From contig CM066031.1 in NCBI GenBank assembly GCA_033557465.1, positions 1,673,632,800 to 1,673,696,799 of the forward strand: a DNA stretch of 64,000 nt, read 5' to 3'. How positions within the stretch are numbered: position 1 is the stretch's first letter; every line of letters starts with the position of its first letter. The notes under the pieces are model-generated. The model did not search any database and was not told where the DNA came from. It worked only from the letters and a program-made list of their open reading frames with translations. Source of the stretch: Ichthyophis bannanicus. Taxonomy: Eukaryota > Chordata > Amphibia > Gymnophiona > Ichthyophiidae. The position numbers were made by a program, and so were the translations under genes. Positions 32,647-43,370 of the stretch are shown here, one piece after another.

Positions 32647-34088
32647 TGCGGCGCTCCTGCCCCGCCTTAGGGCTAAAGACAGGAGCGGGGCCTATTGCCT
32701 CGTGAGGAAGGAGTTTAAAACCTATTCCCCTGGAATGCTGGGTACTGTAGTTCTTCTACTCCTTTCGCTCCGAAATAAAGTGTAGTTGTGCGCCAGAGAC
32801 GGTAAGGCTTATTTGCAAGTATTTTTATTATGGTTAAGGTTATTCTTCCATCGCATGACAAATTCAGAAATATGAACAAAACAGGTGCTTTTAACACGAA
32901 CAGAATGAACTCAGGTAAAGTCAACTTAAAGTAGAAATTCAGCTTTGCTTCTAAGCAGTTTTACTCAGCTCTGCCCCAAGAGGTCATTCACTTTAAATGC
33001 AGCCTCTTTCCACACACTGTTACGTTCACAGTGCTAGGTCACTTCAGGTGCAGGTAATTAAAGCTTTTCTAAGCATGGCAGCAAAACAGCTCCGTTGTAT
33101 TTCAATTCATACACGGCATAACCAGTTTCTTCAGTTTGGCATTTCCACACAACAAATAGTACAGTCCATGCTCTCACAGTCAGGTAAGTCAGAATCAACT
33201 GCCATTAATTCCTCAGACTGTGTAGGATTATTAGCTTCCTGCAATACTGGCTGTCTGTTTGCTTTTAGCTTTAAAAACTCTAAAATCCTGGAGAAGCAAT
33301 TCAGCCTGTTGTCTGCTAGATAAGTTTAAAGTTATTAAACTTCCCTCTTGATTAAGGCTGTTTCCCTTTTCCTCTCTCAGGTTAAGTGAATCAGAGTAAC
33401 TCTTAGGCTCTTTTGTTAAGGTTTCAAATATAGGAAAATTGAGTTTACCTTCACTTGGGAAACTCCTAGGCAAACCGCTTACTTGTTGCCAAGCCCCTCT
33501 TATCCTAGGTGGCTCAGACGTCCTGCAGCTGCGAGAGTTCCTGTGCCTCTCTGGCCCAAACTGTAATTCCAAGAATGAGTTCTTTTTCTCTCTTGCCTGC
33601 CGTGAAGGCTTCCTCTCCCAGGGCTCTGCCTTCCTCCAGGTGTCTATTCCAGGGCTAGGTCCACTTTCCTCGGGACTTCCATTTATTGCCTCTGAACAGA
33701 TTCTTGCAGGTCTTCTTCTATTGCTTCGGCTCAGTCCTTGGCTGCTAGCCTTCTCTCTATGACTGCTGCTCCTCTGACTGCTCACACTGCTCTTCTCTGG
33801 GCTCTTCTGACTGGTCACGCTGCTCTGACCGTTCCCTGGGCTCCTCTCTTTCTGACTAGCAAAGCCATACTCCGGTTTAAAACCAGGTTCTCTTCTAGAC
33901 ACACCCCTTCCAAGCACTGGGTGTGCCCAATCAGGACTGCACGACTCCTCCCCTGAGCTGGTCTCCATGCTCAGCTCAGCAGAATGGAGTCTCTCTTTCT
34001 TTCCAGCAGTGACACTCTGGCGTAAATCCTGTTGCATTTCAGGATTTTCATCTGTCTCCATAGCCTCAGGAGGGCGCTCTTCACCACA
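32647..34088 (-). repeat. Solo Gypsy LTR, 1442 bp, with 4-bp target duplication
   Basis: It inserted in CR1 right after the codons for FKGEV. GGTC flanks both sides (32643-32646 and 34089-34092), and without the insert the CR1 sequence is continuous with copy 1 at 9610-9640. On the minus strand the LTR begins TGTGGTGAAGAGCG and ends GCGCCGCA. An AATAAA on the minus strand lies at about 32822-32827. It is related to the LTRs at 496 and 52673 by its start, its reading frame and its end block. Solo LTRs arise by recombination between the two LTRs of an element. Confidence 0.9.
33231..34061 (-). CDS. LTR-encoded reading frame, 276 codons, open
   Basis: The ATG at 34061-34059 is 27 nt from the LTR start, the same spacing as in the other LTRs. 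The product begins METDENPEMQQDLRQSV and is rich in Ser, Arg, Glu, Pro and Gln, with many SQ and RS pairs and probably disordered. No domain, signal peptide or membrane segment is seen. It stops at 33231. A +1 shift just before this stop opens a further frame of about 30 codons ending with ESMDCTICCVEMPN, which resembles the C-terminus of the copy at 52700-53635. It is unlikely to be a chance frame because its start is shared, but function and expression are unknown. Confidence 0.55.
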   Translation of the reverse strand: METDENPEMQQDLRQSVTAGKKERLHSAELSMETSSGEESCSPDWAHPVLGRGVSRREPGFKPEYGFASQKERSPGNGQSSVTSQKSPEKSSVSSQRSSSHREKASSQGLSRSNRRRPARICSEAINGSPEESGPSPGIDTWRKAEPWERKPSRQAREKKNSFLELQFGPERHRNSRSCRTSEPPRIRGAWQQVSGLPRSFPSEGKLNFPIFETLTKEPKSYSDSLNLREEKGNSLNQEGSLITLNLSSRQQAELLLQDFRVFKAKSKQTASIAGS

Positions 34089-36164
34089 GGTCAGAGAAGC
34101 TGTTGTTGCCAAAAAAGCACCTTTCAGGAAATGGAAAAAAGAGCCAAATGTCAAAAACTGGAAACAACGTATGCACTGGCATGTTAGATGCAAGGCATTG
34201 ATAAGGCAGGCAAGAGAGAATTTGAGAAGATGCTTGCTGTGGAAGCAAAAACATTAATAAAGACTTTTTCATGTACATTCATAACAAAAAACCTGTGAGA
34301 GAGTCAGTTGGACCATTGGATGATAGAGGGCAAAAGGGACAATAAGAGGGGAGAAAGCCATAATGGAGAGAGACAGAATGAATTCTTTGCTTCGGCCTTT
34401 ACTGAGGAAGATGTAGGGATGTTACCTATGACTGAAATGGTATTTAAAGGTGATACTGCAGAAAATTTGAAAGAAATATGTTGATATACCGGGAAGATGT
34501 ATTTCAACTCTTTGATAAACTGAAGAGTAGCAAATCACCTGGACCAGATGGTATACATCCAAGGGTGTTGAAAAAACTGAAATATGAGATTGCAGACCTA
34601 CTATTATTAATTTCTGAACTATCATTAAAATCATCTGTAATACCTGAAGATTGGAGGATGGCCAATGTAACGCCAATTTTTAAAAAGGGTTCCAGGGGTG
34701 ATCCGGGAAACTACAGACTGGTGAGCCTGACATCAGTACCAGGAAAAATGGTAGAAACCTCTATAAAGAACAAAATTACTGAACATGTAGATAGTCATGG
34801 CTTAATGGGAGACAGCCAACTTATCTTTAGCCAAGGAAAGTCTTGTCTTACTAATCTGTTATGTGTTTTTGAAGGTATGAATAAACAGGTAGACGAGGGT
34901 GAGTCGGTTGATATAGTATATGTGGATTTTCAGAAAGCCTTTGACAAGATCCCTCATGAGAGACTCTTGGCGAAATTAAAAGATCATGGTATAGGAGGCA
35001 GTGTACTATTGTGGATCAGGAACTGGTTAAGATAGAAAGCAAAGGGTAGGGCTAAATAGCCAATTTTTCCAATGGAGAAAGGTGAATAATGGAGTACCCC
35101 AGGGATCTCTGCTGGATCTACTGCTTTTTAGCATATTCGTAAATTACCTGGAAACGGGAACAAGTGAGGTAATCAAATCTGTGGATGACACAAAATTATT
35201 CGAAGTTGTTAAAACCCATGAGGATTGTAAAAAATTTCAAGGAGGACTTTGATAAACTGGAAGACTGGACATCCAAATGGCAGATGAAATTTAATGTGGA
35301 CAAGTGCAAAGTTATGCAAGTAGGAAAGAAGAACCCTTACTATGATTACATGATGAACCATTAGGAACCATCACCCAGGAAAAAGGATTTAGGCATCATC
35401 ATAGATAAGATGTTGAAACCCTCCGCCCAGTATGCAGCAGCGACCAAGAAAGCAAATAGAATGCTAGGAATTATAAGGAAAGGAATGGAGAATAAGACAA
35501 AGGATATTATAATGCCTCTGTATTGTTCCATTGTGCGACTGCACCTTGAATTTTGTGTGCAATTCTGGTCACCATATCTCAAAAAAGGATATAGCATTAT
35601 AAGAAAAGGTACAGAGAAGAGCCACTAAAACGGTCAAGGGGATGGAAGCAAACACCTATGAAGAGAGGCTAAAAAGGTTAGGGCTCTTCAACCTGGAAAA
35701 GAGATGGCTGAGGGGAGATATGATAGAGGTCTATAAATTAATGAATGGAGTGAACGGGTAAACATAGATAGATTGTTTTCGCCATCAAAATATAGAAAGA
35801 CGAGGGGACATGCAATAAAGCTACAGTATAAACTATTTAAGACTAATAAAAGAAAATATATTTTTTCACTCAATGTGTAATCAAACCCTGGAATTCATTA
35901 CTGGAGGATGTACTAAAAACTGTTAGTGTAGCCGGGTTTAAAAAAGGTTTGGACAAGTTCCTGGAGGAAAGGTCCATAAACCATTATTGAAGGGGACCCA
36001 GGAAGTCCACTGCTTACCTTCGGGCAAGCATTGTGGAACCTCTGTCTTTTGGGGAAATTGCTAGGTACTTGTGACCTAGATTGGCCACTGTTGGAAACAG
36101 GATACTGGGCTTGATGGACCTTGGTCCGACCCAGTATGGCATATCTTATGTTCTTAAAGTGTTA

Positions 36165-38242
36165 TATTACCTTATTTAATAAAAATTCTTTCTGCCCAGT
36201 ATTTTCTACGTTCCCAAGATCCATAAAAATTTGCATTCAACACCTGGGTGCCCCATTGTAGCAGGAAATGGTTGTGTATTGCAATCCTTATCAATTTTTG
36301 TTGACAAATTACTGAATCATTTGGCTTGAAAAGTACGGTCTTATATGAAAGATACAACACAGATGCTTACTCTTTTGTCCACCATTACTGATGTTAATGA
36401 ATCTGATCTTTTGGTTACACTCGATATTAATGTCTTATACATTAATGTAGATCAAAATGAAGCTTTAGCTGTAATATCAACTTTGGGTTGGGTAGTTGTC
36501 TGCCTCCTCGACTGCCTAAGTCCTTTGTGTTATGCATGTTACATTTGGTTTTGAGTGAAAATTAGTACATGTTGTCAAAACAAAACTATCACCAATTTTT
36601 TGGTATTGCAATGGGGGTTACTGTTGCTCCTACAGTATCCACCCTCTATCTCTATGCTGCCACTTTTGAAGAAAAAAATACTATATGTATCTCATTGGAT
36701 GCAGTACATCAGAGTATGGAAGTGGTACATGGATGATGTACTTTGTCTTTGGAGTGGCTCTACTGATGTTTGGAAGAATACTGATGTGGCTGAATTCACA
36801 AAAAGAAAAAATTGAAATTTGATCATTCTGTGAAGAGTCATCAAATCGCTTTTTTGGACTTACTGATATTTAAATCAGGTAAAAGTTTAAAAACCACTTT
36901 GTATCAAAAACCAGTATCATGTAATAATTTATTATTCAAGTCATCATCTGGTTAAGCTTAAAAATGGATGAGCCAATTTTTAAGGTTACATCAAATTTAT
37001 TATGATCAGATGGAATATAAACTCAGGCCAAATTTTTAATGAAATGGTATTTAGATCGTGGATATCCCCTGGCCACTGTATCAGCAGCTTATAAGCGAGG
37101 GTTATATGCTCAACAAACGTTGCTACTTCAACCATCAGACGGATCTACTGAGAGCACTGCACCACTAGTATGTGTTCTGCCCTTTTCAGTGAAAACTCCT
37201 ATAGTGACTTTCTACATATACAAATATTGGTGAATTCTCCACTCTCATACATGTCTGTCGATGTTTTCGGTAATGGCATACGAGTATCAACAAGGATAGA
37301 ACATAGCCAATTATGCATGCAGATCGATTACTTGGAAACCTAGAGAGCTTACAATCATTACAGAAGTAGGTCAGTATGCATGCAACATTATGAATTCTGT
37401 TCATTTACAATTGAGGGAGTCAAATGGAGGCTTACCTCATTGAAGCCCATTTTGTATTCTAAATGGGCCACCACTTGTATAACCACTTATGTGGTTTATG
37501 CAATCTTGTATCCATGCATGAAAGTTTACATTGGGAAAACTAAGCATTCAATGCTTCAGAGGTTAAGAGAACATCGATCTAGTATACACACTAAGACAAT
37601 GACAGCACCTTTAGTGGAACTTTGTTTATGTAGTAATCATTCATTCTCTGATTTACGATGGAGAATTATTGATCATGTGCCACAGTGTTGGTGAGGAGGG
37701 GATCGAGAAGCTTGTTTAAATTACAAAGAGTAATGGTGGATTTTTAATTTGAATTCAGTTACCCCTTCTGGTCTTAATCTGGTTTTAACTGAATCGAGTA
37801 CGTTGCTTTGACATCTTTTTGGATACTTTGAGTCTGAATTTATCGAAGAAGGCTGGAAAGTCTAGCATCCTAATAGAATATAATGGCACGCTTAAGCCCT
37901 ATTGACCATTATTCAGGAACGCTCACTAACAATAAGTCTGTAAAACATGAGTTCGAGCGACAATTGAAGGAAGTTTGACAGCTTGACAATACATTTGAGA
38001 GGAGTAAAACTTTATTTTCTGATGCAGAAATAAGTATAACTGTTTCAAAACATGATGTATCTCTATTGGATTGAACTTTAGAAAAAAAAATTTTTTTTTT
38101 AATTTATCATCACTTTAAAAGAAAAAAATGGACAAATACAAGAAAGAGCAGCTGATAGCGGCTTTTTGGATTACTTTGGTCCACTAAAAGACATTTTTGT
38201 AAGTGTGAGCAGTTCTATAGCAGGATTTTGTGGGAGTCACTG
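36165..38242 (+). mobile_element. Penelope-like element, right part (RT, GIY-YIG, inverted arm)
   Basis: Coding resumes as IFYVPKIHKNLHS at about 36200, then MKDTTQMLTLLSTITDV, LLVTLDINVLYINVDQNEAL (motif A) and WYMDDVLCLWSG (motif C, 36722-36760). The GIY-YIG part reads VVYAILYPCMKVYIGKTKHS and RLREHRSSIHTKTMTAPLVE (37490-37620). Frameshifts and stops are frequent. The terminal arm 38020-38242 is the inverted counterpart of 29362-29627. Confidence 0.82.
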
Positions 38243-38931
38243 GTGAAATAATTAAGTCCTGTGTAGATCCAAATTACATTATGACTGAAAATTAAATCAG
38301 GCGTTTGGAACAAGCAGCAGTATTGAGCTAAAACCTCAAACCACCAAATAATAGCCAATTGAAAACTGTTGTCAAAAGCTGCAAAATATTTCCAAAAGTC
38401 TTATGATAACAAGAAATGGTTCCACTTTTAATATTTGGTTTTAGTGATAACTACCATTTACATTTCCACTTTGGTGACAGATTTTCTTTTCAATACAGTA
38501 GTTACAAAAAGAAATTGCACATAGCAGTGTTGGGCTTTATGTAACAAACCTTTTTCAGTTAAAGCTGCCGTTTGTCAAACAAGGGGAAAGAGAAATTGAG
38601 GCTGTAGATGAGAAAGACAGGAAACAGATGAATTCAGCTGGACCTTTCAAATCTTCTGCAATGAAATTCATGCCCCTTTAGTCATAGTCGCTACTCTTCT
38701 CAAACCCAAAGCTCCCAAATCACAGCCCTTCCTTTTCACTCACGTACGATCCCAAACGCAAAGTCTCATCACGTGATCTCCCTGCACCAGGTGAACTATC
38801 TAAGAACAAAACTCGGCTGGCGCGGCGCTAGCCCAGGGCTAATCAATTCACGCGTATAAGTTCCATGCCACCAAAGTTACCTAAATACCACAAATGATCA
38901 AACCCGCCCCGTCTCCGCAGTGGCTCCCTAC
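38243..38931 (-). other. SNX31 intron 2, first part; no repeat recognised
   Basis: By position this follows the exon 2 donor. No coding signal or recognised repeat is seen. Base composition shifts from AT-rich to GC-rich towards 38800. Confidence 0.5.
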
Positions 38932-39006
38932 CTGCTCGTCCCAGCGGTATAACTGGCTGTAGCGCACCTTGCAGAAGAGGAAGCCCTCCAGGTACACGGA
39001 GTAGAG
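38932..39006 (-). CDS. SNX31: SNX31 exon 2 (PX domain, N-terminal part)
   Basis: The 75-nt exon encodes 25 residues, LYSVYLEGFLFCKVRYSQLY followed by RWDEQ, part of the PX domain that binds phosphoinositides on endosomes. It is preceded by a good acceptor (TTTCTGCTTCTTTCAG read on the minus strand) and followed by a donor, CAG|GTAGGG. The exon is in phase 0 on both sides, so it joins exon 1 cleanly. The match to SNX31 (FLFC.VRYSQL..W.EQ) is better than to its relative SNX17. SNX31 is a FERM-like sorting nexin linked to integrin recycling in other vertebrates. Exon 3 was not found in the window. Confidence 0.9.
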
Positions 39007-39103
39007 CTGAAAGAAGCAGAAAGCGTCTCCGATCAGCACGGCTCACCTAGCCCACATCTGCCGCGCCCAGCGCACGCAAGCCAGCAGCGCGCAGATACTT
39101 AAC

Positions 39104-39163
39104 CACATAGCGACCTCCGAAGCTGTCCAGCAGCTCCTCGGTGACGGGGATGCTGAAATGCAT
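39104..39163 (-). CDS. SNX31: SNX31 exon 1 (start codon and 20 residues)
   Basis: The ATG at 39163-39161 opens MHFSIPVTEELLDSFGGRYV. MHFxIP is the conserved start of the SNX17/SNX31 group and GGRYV matches SNX31. The donor is GTG|GTTAAGTAT and leads into a 97-bp intron (39007-39103). The frame is also open upstream of the ATG to at least 39427, but those residues are not like any sorting nexin and the ATG matches the family start, so this start was chosen. The donor has T at position +3, which is weaker than the consensus. Confidence 0.92.
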
Positions 39164-39365
39164 AATCGCGGCCCGGGAGCTGCACTTCACCGCCGCTCTA
39201 GACGCTGCCAAGCCTTGCTCTCCCCGTCCCCCTCCAGACCAGTTCGCATGTAGCACCTGCGCCCCGGGGAGGAGCCTGAGGAGGAATGCGAGGGGGCGGA
39301 GCTCCCGAGTATCGCAGCCTCTGCCGCCTGCCTGGGGGATAACAGGAGAACGAGCTGCAAACGAA

Positions 39366-39785
39366 GGTGCAACCTGACCAGAGGCCAATATCCCAACTTC
39401 TACTGTTACTATTAAATGATCTAGCACTTATTTGTTTTGATTTGGTTTTAGGCTTTTTTTTTTTACCTCGTCCTCTAAATGTGCTATTTTGGCAACACAT
39501 GTAAAACTGTCATAGCAGTAAAGAAAGCTAAATCTAACGACTGCCATTGCCAACAAGAAAAAGGGACACGCAGAAGAGTTGCACTCCCACGTTTGCTGCA
39601 GTTTCTCTTTTCTTTGGCTAGGGCTAGGCAGGAGATCCTGGTCATGTGGTTGCTGTTGCCCTGCCCCCAAGGGCTGACTGCTTCTTGTGTATGAATGGAC
39701 CAATAACCTGGGGGAGGCAGGAACAGGAACAGAAACATGAGGGCAGAAAAAAAACCACGTCCTATCTAATCTGTCTTCCATATCA
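39366..39785. other. Upstream flank of SNX31, nothing recognised
   Basis: No repeat or exon was identified. It may hold distal promoter sequence. Confidence 0.4.
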
Positions 39786-41309
39786 GCTACAACAGTCCCC
39801 TTTTTATCTTTAGAGATCCTCTATGCTTGTCCCATGCTTTTTTTGAATTCAGATACTGTCCTGGTGTCCACCACCTCCAATGGGAGACTATTCCATGCAT
39901 CATCCACTCTTTCCATAAAGAAATATTTCCACATATTACTCCTGAGTCTATCACCTTTCACTCTCATCCTATGTCCCCTCATAGCAGAGCTTGCATTCAC
40001 TTGAAGAGACTCTCCTGTACATTTATGCCATGGAAGTATTCAAATGTCTCTGTCATATCGCCCCTATCCCACCTTTCCTCTAAAGTATACATATTAAGAT
40101 CTTTAAGTCTGTCCTCATATGATTCATATTGAAAACCAGTAACCATTTTAATTGCCATCCTTTGCACCAACTCCAACCTGCTTATATCTTTTTGAAGATG
40201 CAGTCTCCAGAATTGCACACAACACTTCAAATGAAGTAGCACCAGAAACTTATACAGAGGCCTTATCACCTCCTTTTTTTCTGTTGGCCATTCCTTTCCC
40301 TATGCATCTAAGCATCCTTATGGCTTTTGCAGTCACCTTTTCTACCTGTTTAGCTACTTTAAGATTGTCAGACACAATTACGCCCAGGTCCCACTCTTCT
40401 TTCATGGACAGAAGTACCTCACCCCCTACACTGAACCACTCCTTTGGAATTTTGTAGCCCAAATGCATGACCCTACATTTTTTACCATTAAATCTCAGCT
40501 ACCAAATTCTTGACCAAGCTTAGCTAGATCCCTCCTCATATTATCTCCTTTCTGGGTGTCTATTCTATTGCAGATTTTGGTATCACCCACAAACAAGCAA
40601 ATCTTACCCAACAACCCTTCCTCAATATCACTAACAAAGATGTCAAAAAGAATCGGACCAAGGACAGATCCCTGCAGCACACCACTGGTAACCTCCTTCT
40701 TCTCAGAGTGAGCTCCATTTACCTGTATCCTTTGCCACCTCCCACTCAACCAATTTCTAAACCAGTCAGTCACTTTAGGATCCATCCCTAGAGTGCTCAG
40801 TTTGTTTGTAAGTTGCCTGTGCAGAACGGTGTCAAAGGCTTTACTGAAATCTAAGTGTACCACATCTCTCCCTCAGTTCAACTCCCTAGTCACCCAATGA
40901 AAGAAATCAATCAGATTTGTCTGACAAGATCTGCCTCTGATGAACCCCTACTGCCTGGGATCCTGCAATCCATTGGACTCCAGAAACTTCACTATAGTAG
41001 ACTTTCCGATTACTAATCACAGAGATTAAACTAACTGGCCTGTAGTTCTCAATGTCATCCTTATGTCCGCTTTTGTGTAAAGGGACCACATGTGCCTTTC
41101 TCCAATCCTCTGACACTACTCTTGACTCCAACGAAACATTGAAAAGGTCAGACAGTGGAGCCACTAGAACAGTGTTTTTCAACCTTTTTTGTGCAAAGGC
41201 ACACTTTTTTCATGAAAAAAATCACGAGGCACACCACCATTAGAAAATGTTTAAAAAATTTACCTCTGTGCCTATATTGACTATATATAAAGTAATTCTC
41301 TTGAATAGG

Positions 41310-41605
41310 AATCAAACACTCACACCAACCCCCCTCCCCTGCTGGTTCACTCACACCCCCCCCCCTCCACTGCTGGTTCACTCACCCACCCCCCTGTCAC
41401 TTCATAACTCCTCATGCTGGGTCACTAACTCAATTACCCCCCCTCCCCTGCTTTTTCACTCCCACCATCGCCCCCCCCCCCTTGCTGGTTCACTCACACC
41501 AACCCCCCCTCCACTGCTGGTTCACTCACACTCCCCCCCCCCCTTGCTGGTTCACACACACACCCCCCCCTTGCTGGCTCACTCACACACACACACACAC
41601 ACACC
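41310..41605 (+). repeat. Minisatellite-like array inside the hAT element
   Basis: Repeats of about 30-40 bp with the core TGCTGGTTCACTCACAC followed by a C run (about eight units, some altered), ending in a CA microsatellite at 41583-41603. The C runs make this hard to sequence exactly. Confidence 0.8.
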
Positions 41606-41625
41606 CTCTGCCCAAGCCGCTGCTT

Positions 41626-41935
41626 CTGCTTTGTACAGAGCAGCGGCTGCACTACACTTACATTGAAAAGTAAAGAGAAACTGTGTCAGGAGCCCTCCGG
41701 TCATCGCAGAGCCCGAGGAAGTGATGTCATGGGGGCGGGCTCCTCACAGGCTGTCTTTCCTTTTCAAATTAACTTTATTGCAGCTAAAGTTAATTTGAAA
41801 AGGAAAGACAGCCTGTGAGGAGCCCGCCCCCATGACATCACTTCCTCGGGCTCTGCATGATCGGAGGGCTCCTGACACAGTTTCTCTTTACTTTTCAATG
41901 TAAGTGTAGTGCAGCCGCTGCTCTGTACAAAGCAG
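41626..41935. repeat. Large palindrome, arms about 150 bp
   Basis: The left arm 41626-41777 and right arm 41785-41935 are reverse complements with a few differences (for example ATCGCAGAG against CTCTGCATGAT), separated by 7 bp. Such a structure may itself be a foldback element nested in the hAT element. Confidence 0.9.
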
Positions 41936-41995
41936 AACCAGTGGCTGCACTGCTATAGGGAATCGCGATCGCGTTCGCGCCGCGGACTTCGGCAC

Positions 41996-42057
41996 AAAAG
42001 CCGGTTTTTTGCTCTGGCCGCTCCCGATCTTGCGGCCAGAGCAAAAAACCGGCTTTT
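41996..42057. repeat. Perfect 26-bp inverted repeat
   Basis: Bases 41996-42021 are the exact reverse complement of 42032-42057, with a 10-bp loop. GGCCGGTTTT-type blocks follow to 42140, ending GGTTGGCAACCC, which suggests a second nested MITE with diverged ends. Confidence 0.85.
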
Positions 42058-43171
42058 CAATGGCCGGTTTTACAACTGTGCTGGTAGCCGGCCTGGCCAT
42101 GGAAAAACCGGCCAGGCCGGCTGAAAACCGGCCGGTTGGCAACCCTAATTTGTGAGCCGAGGCCACATGTTATGGATGAAATTGGAATTTTTCCCACGGC
42201 ACACCAGACAATATCTCACGGCACACTAGTGTGCCGCGGCACAGTGGTTGAAAAACGCTGCACTAGAACATCCCAAAGTTCTCTCAGTACTCTTGGATAT
42301 ATCCCATCTGGGCCCATCGCTTTATCTACTTTTAGTTTAGATAGTTCCTCATGAACACAGTCTTCTGAAAATCATTCACGATCCCCTTTATTTCTTTCCT
42401 TTTTTGTGGGTGTTTTCTGAGGTCTTGGCCCTTCATCTGTGAACACAGAACAGAAATATTTGTTAAGCAATTTGACTTTATCCTCATCAGTTTCTACATA
42501 TTCCTCTCCTTCACCCTTGAGTCTGACAATACCACTTTTGCCCTTCCTCCTCTCACTAACATATCTGAAAAATGTCTTATCCCCACATTTTATTGCATTG
42601 GTTATTTCTTCTTCTTTTTGTATCTTTGCTTTCCTGACTACTTTGCTAGCTTCTCTAAGTTTTTCCAAATATAGATGCCTGTCTTCTTCTCTCTGTGATC
42701 TCTTATATTTCATGAAGGCCTCCCTCTTTTTCTTCATCTTTTCAGCTACTTCTTTTGAGAACTCCTTTTGAGCCTCCTTTTACATTTATTTACCTTTCCA
42801 ACAATAAGGTTAGTTGCCCTTAAAATATCCCCTTTCAGTTTTGCCCACTGTTTTTCTACATCCCCCAGCTGTTCCTATCCCGCTAACGACTCTTTGAGCT
42901 ATTGTCCCTATCTTGGAAAAGTTAGTTTTCCTAAAGTCTAAAACCCTCACTTTTGAATAGATTTTATCAGGCCAGGTACCACCTGGTAATCATTGGATGC
43001 AAGATGATCTCCCACTATAACATCAGCAACACTTTCCCCATTGGGAAGCAGTAAGTCCATTATGACCCCCATCATGTGTGGTTTCTATTATCAGTTGCCT
43101 GAATAGTTCTCCCTGTAGAGAATCCAGGATCTCCTTACTTCTAGATGACACTGCAGCAGGGATGTGCCAAG

Positions 43172-43370
43172 CCACATAAGAAAATAAGAAATGCCATATT
43201 GGGTCAGACCAAGGTTGTTTGAGCCCAGTATCCTGTTTCCAACAGTGGCCAATCTTGGTCACAAGTACCTGTCCTGTTCCCAAAAAGGTACACAGATTCC
43301 ACAATGCTTAACCCAGGGGAAGCAATGGTGTTCCTGCTTCTCAGATTTTTTCCCTATTCTTAGGGGCTCG
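43172..43370 (-). mobile_element. CR1 3' tail fragment
   Basis: Plus-strand ATAAGAAATGCCATATTGGG, TCAGACCAAGG and TATCCTGTTTCCAACAGTGG is the complement of the CR1 tail. Its 5' edge directly meets the older CR1 fragment. Confidence 0.75.

Larger units (their letters stand above)
31740..35960 (+). pseudogene. CR1 ORF2 (endonuclease and RT), broken by mutations and a solo LTR
   Basis: The endonuclease shows NARSLKNKMGELEYI, then MSGSNYPSIDWDS where the catalytic GDFN has become SGSN, and EPTRGEAILDMVLSGTQDLV. After the LTR, RT includes SSKSPGPDGIHPRVLKKLK, VDFQKAFDKIPHERLLAKLK and VIKSVDDTKLFEVV, so the FADD box has become SVDD. The frame stops at 35033-35035 and is shifted afterwards. The C-terminal part LEFCVQFWSPYLKKG is at 35540-35590. 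Both catalytic sites are altered. Confidence 0.85.
29936..36153 (+). mobile_element. CR1 LINE, nearly full length, inserted in a PLE
   Basis: This copy keeps both ORFs in degraded form. ORF1 spans about 30620-31490. ORF2 covers endonuclease (from about 31740), linker and reverse transcriptase, ending near 35960, and the 3' tail ends at 36153 with GACCCAGTATGGCATATC and TTATGTTCTT. A 1442-bp solo Gypsy LTR interrupts the linker (32647-34088). The 5' boundary is uncertain: 29936-30600 could be CR1 5' UTR or unrelated. PLE sequence on both sides shows that the CR1 inserted into it. Confidence 0.85.
38800..39365 (-). promoter_or_regulatory. CpG-rich island over the SNX31 start
   Basis: CpG dinucleotides are dense here (for example GGCGCGGCGC near 38820, CGCGCCCAGCGCACGC near 39062, ATCGCGGCCCGGG near 39165 and GCCCCGGGG near 39260), while they are sparse in the flanking DNA. 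The island covers both exons and the 5' UTR. No TATA box was seen. It probably holds the transcription start site, upstream of 39163 on the minus strand. Confidence 0.75.
41170..42260. mobile_element. Non-autonomous hAT element, 1091 bp
   Basis: The ends are CAGTGTTTTTCAACC and GGTTGAAAAACGCTG, flanked by an exact 8-bp duplication CACTAGAA (41162-41169 and 42261-42268). The sub-terminal parts are also inverted (GTGCAAAGGCACAC against GTGCCGCGGCACAG). There is no transposase. The interior holds a tandem array and two large palindromes. It interrupts the CR1 at 39786-43171. Confidence 0.95.
39786..43171 (-). mobile_element. CR1-type LINE, broken, interrupted by a hAT element
   Basis: In minus orientation the order is: endonuclease end (43020-43171; ILDSLQGELFRQLI), a basic linker (42372-42737; RKAKIQKEEEITNAIKCGDK and CSVFTDE), then, past the hAT insertion at 41170-42260, reverse transcriptase (SLISVISNRKVYYS; VHLDFSKAFDTVLHRQLTNK at 40800-40863; LQGSVLGPILFDIFVSDIEE; ICLFVGDTKICNRID with FADD changed to FVGD), and the C-terminus DAWNSLPLEVVDTRTVSEFK near 39850-39900. 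It is a different CR1 lineage from the copies at 8.4 and 30 kb. Several stops and frameshifts are present. Confidence 0.85.

Noticed and set aside
33439..34257. Plus-strand open frames over the solo LTR
   Set aside because: They are on the strand opposite the LTR and its minus-strand frame, and their translations show no domain; taken as shadows.
39047..39427. A 126-residue minus-strand protein starting at 39427
   Set aside because: It covers SNX31 exon 1 but reads through the donor into the intron and starts in 5' UTR-like sequence. The conserved start is at 39163 and splicing at 39103 gives the family sequence.
41310..41605. A CRISPR array
   Set aside because: The repeats are C-rich, irregular and without unique spacers, within a eukaryotic hAT element.
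41247..41666. A Pro-, Thr- and His-rich frame of 139 codons
   Set aside because: It is produced by the C-rich tandem array of the hAT element and is not protein-like.
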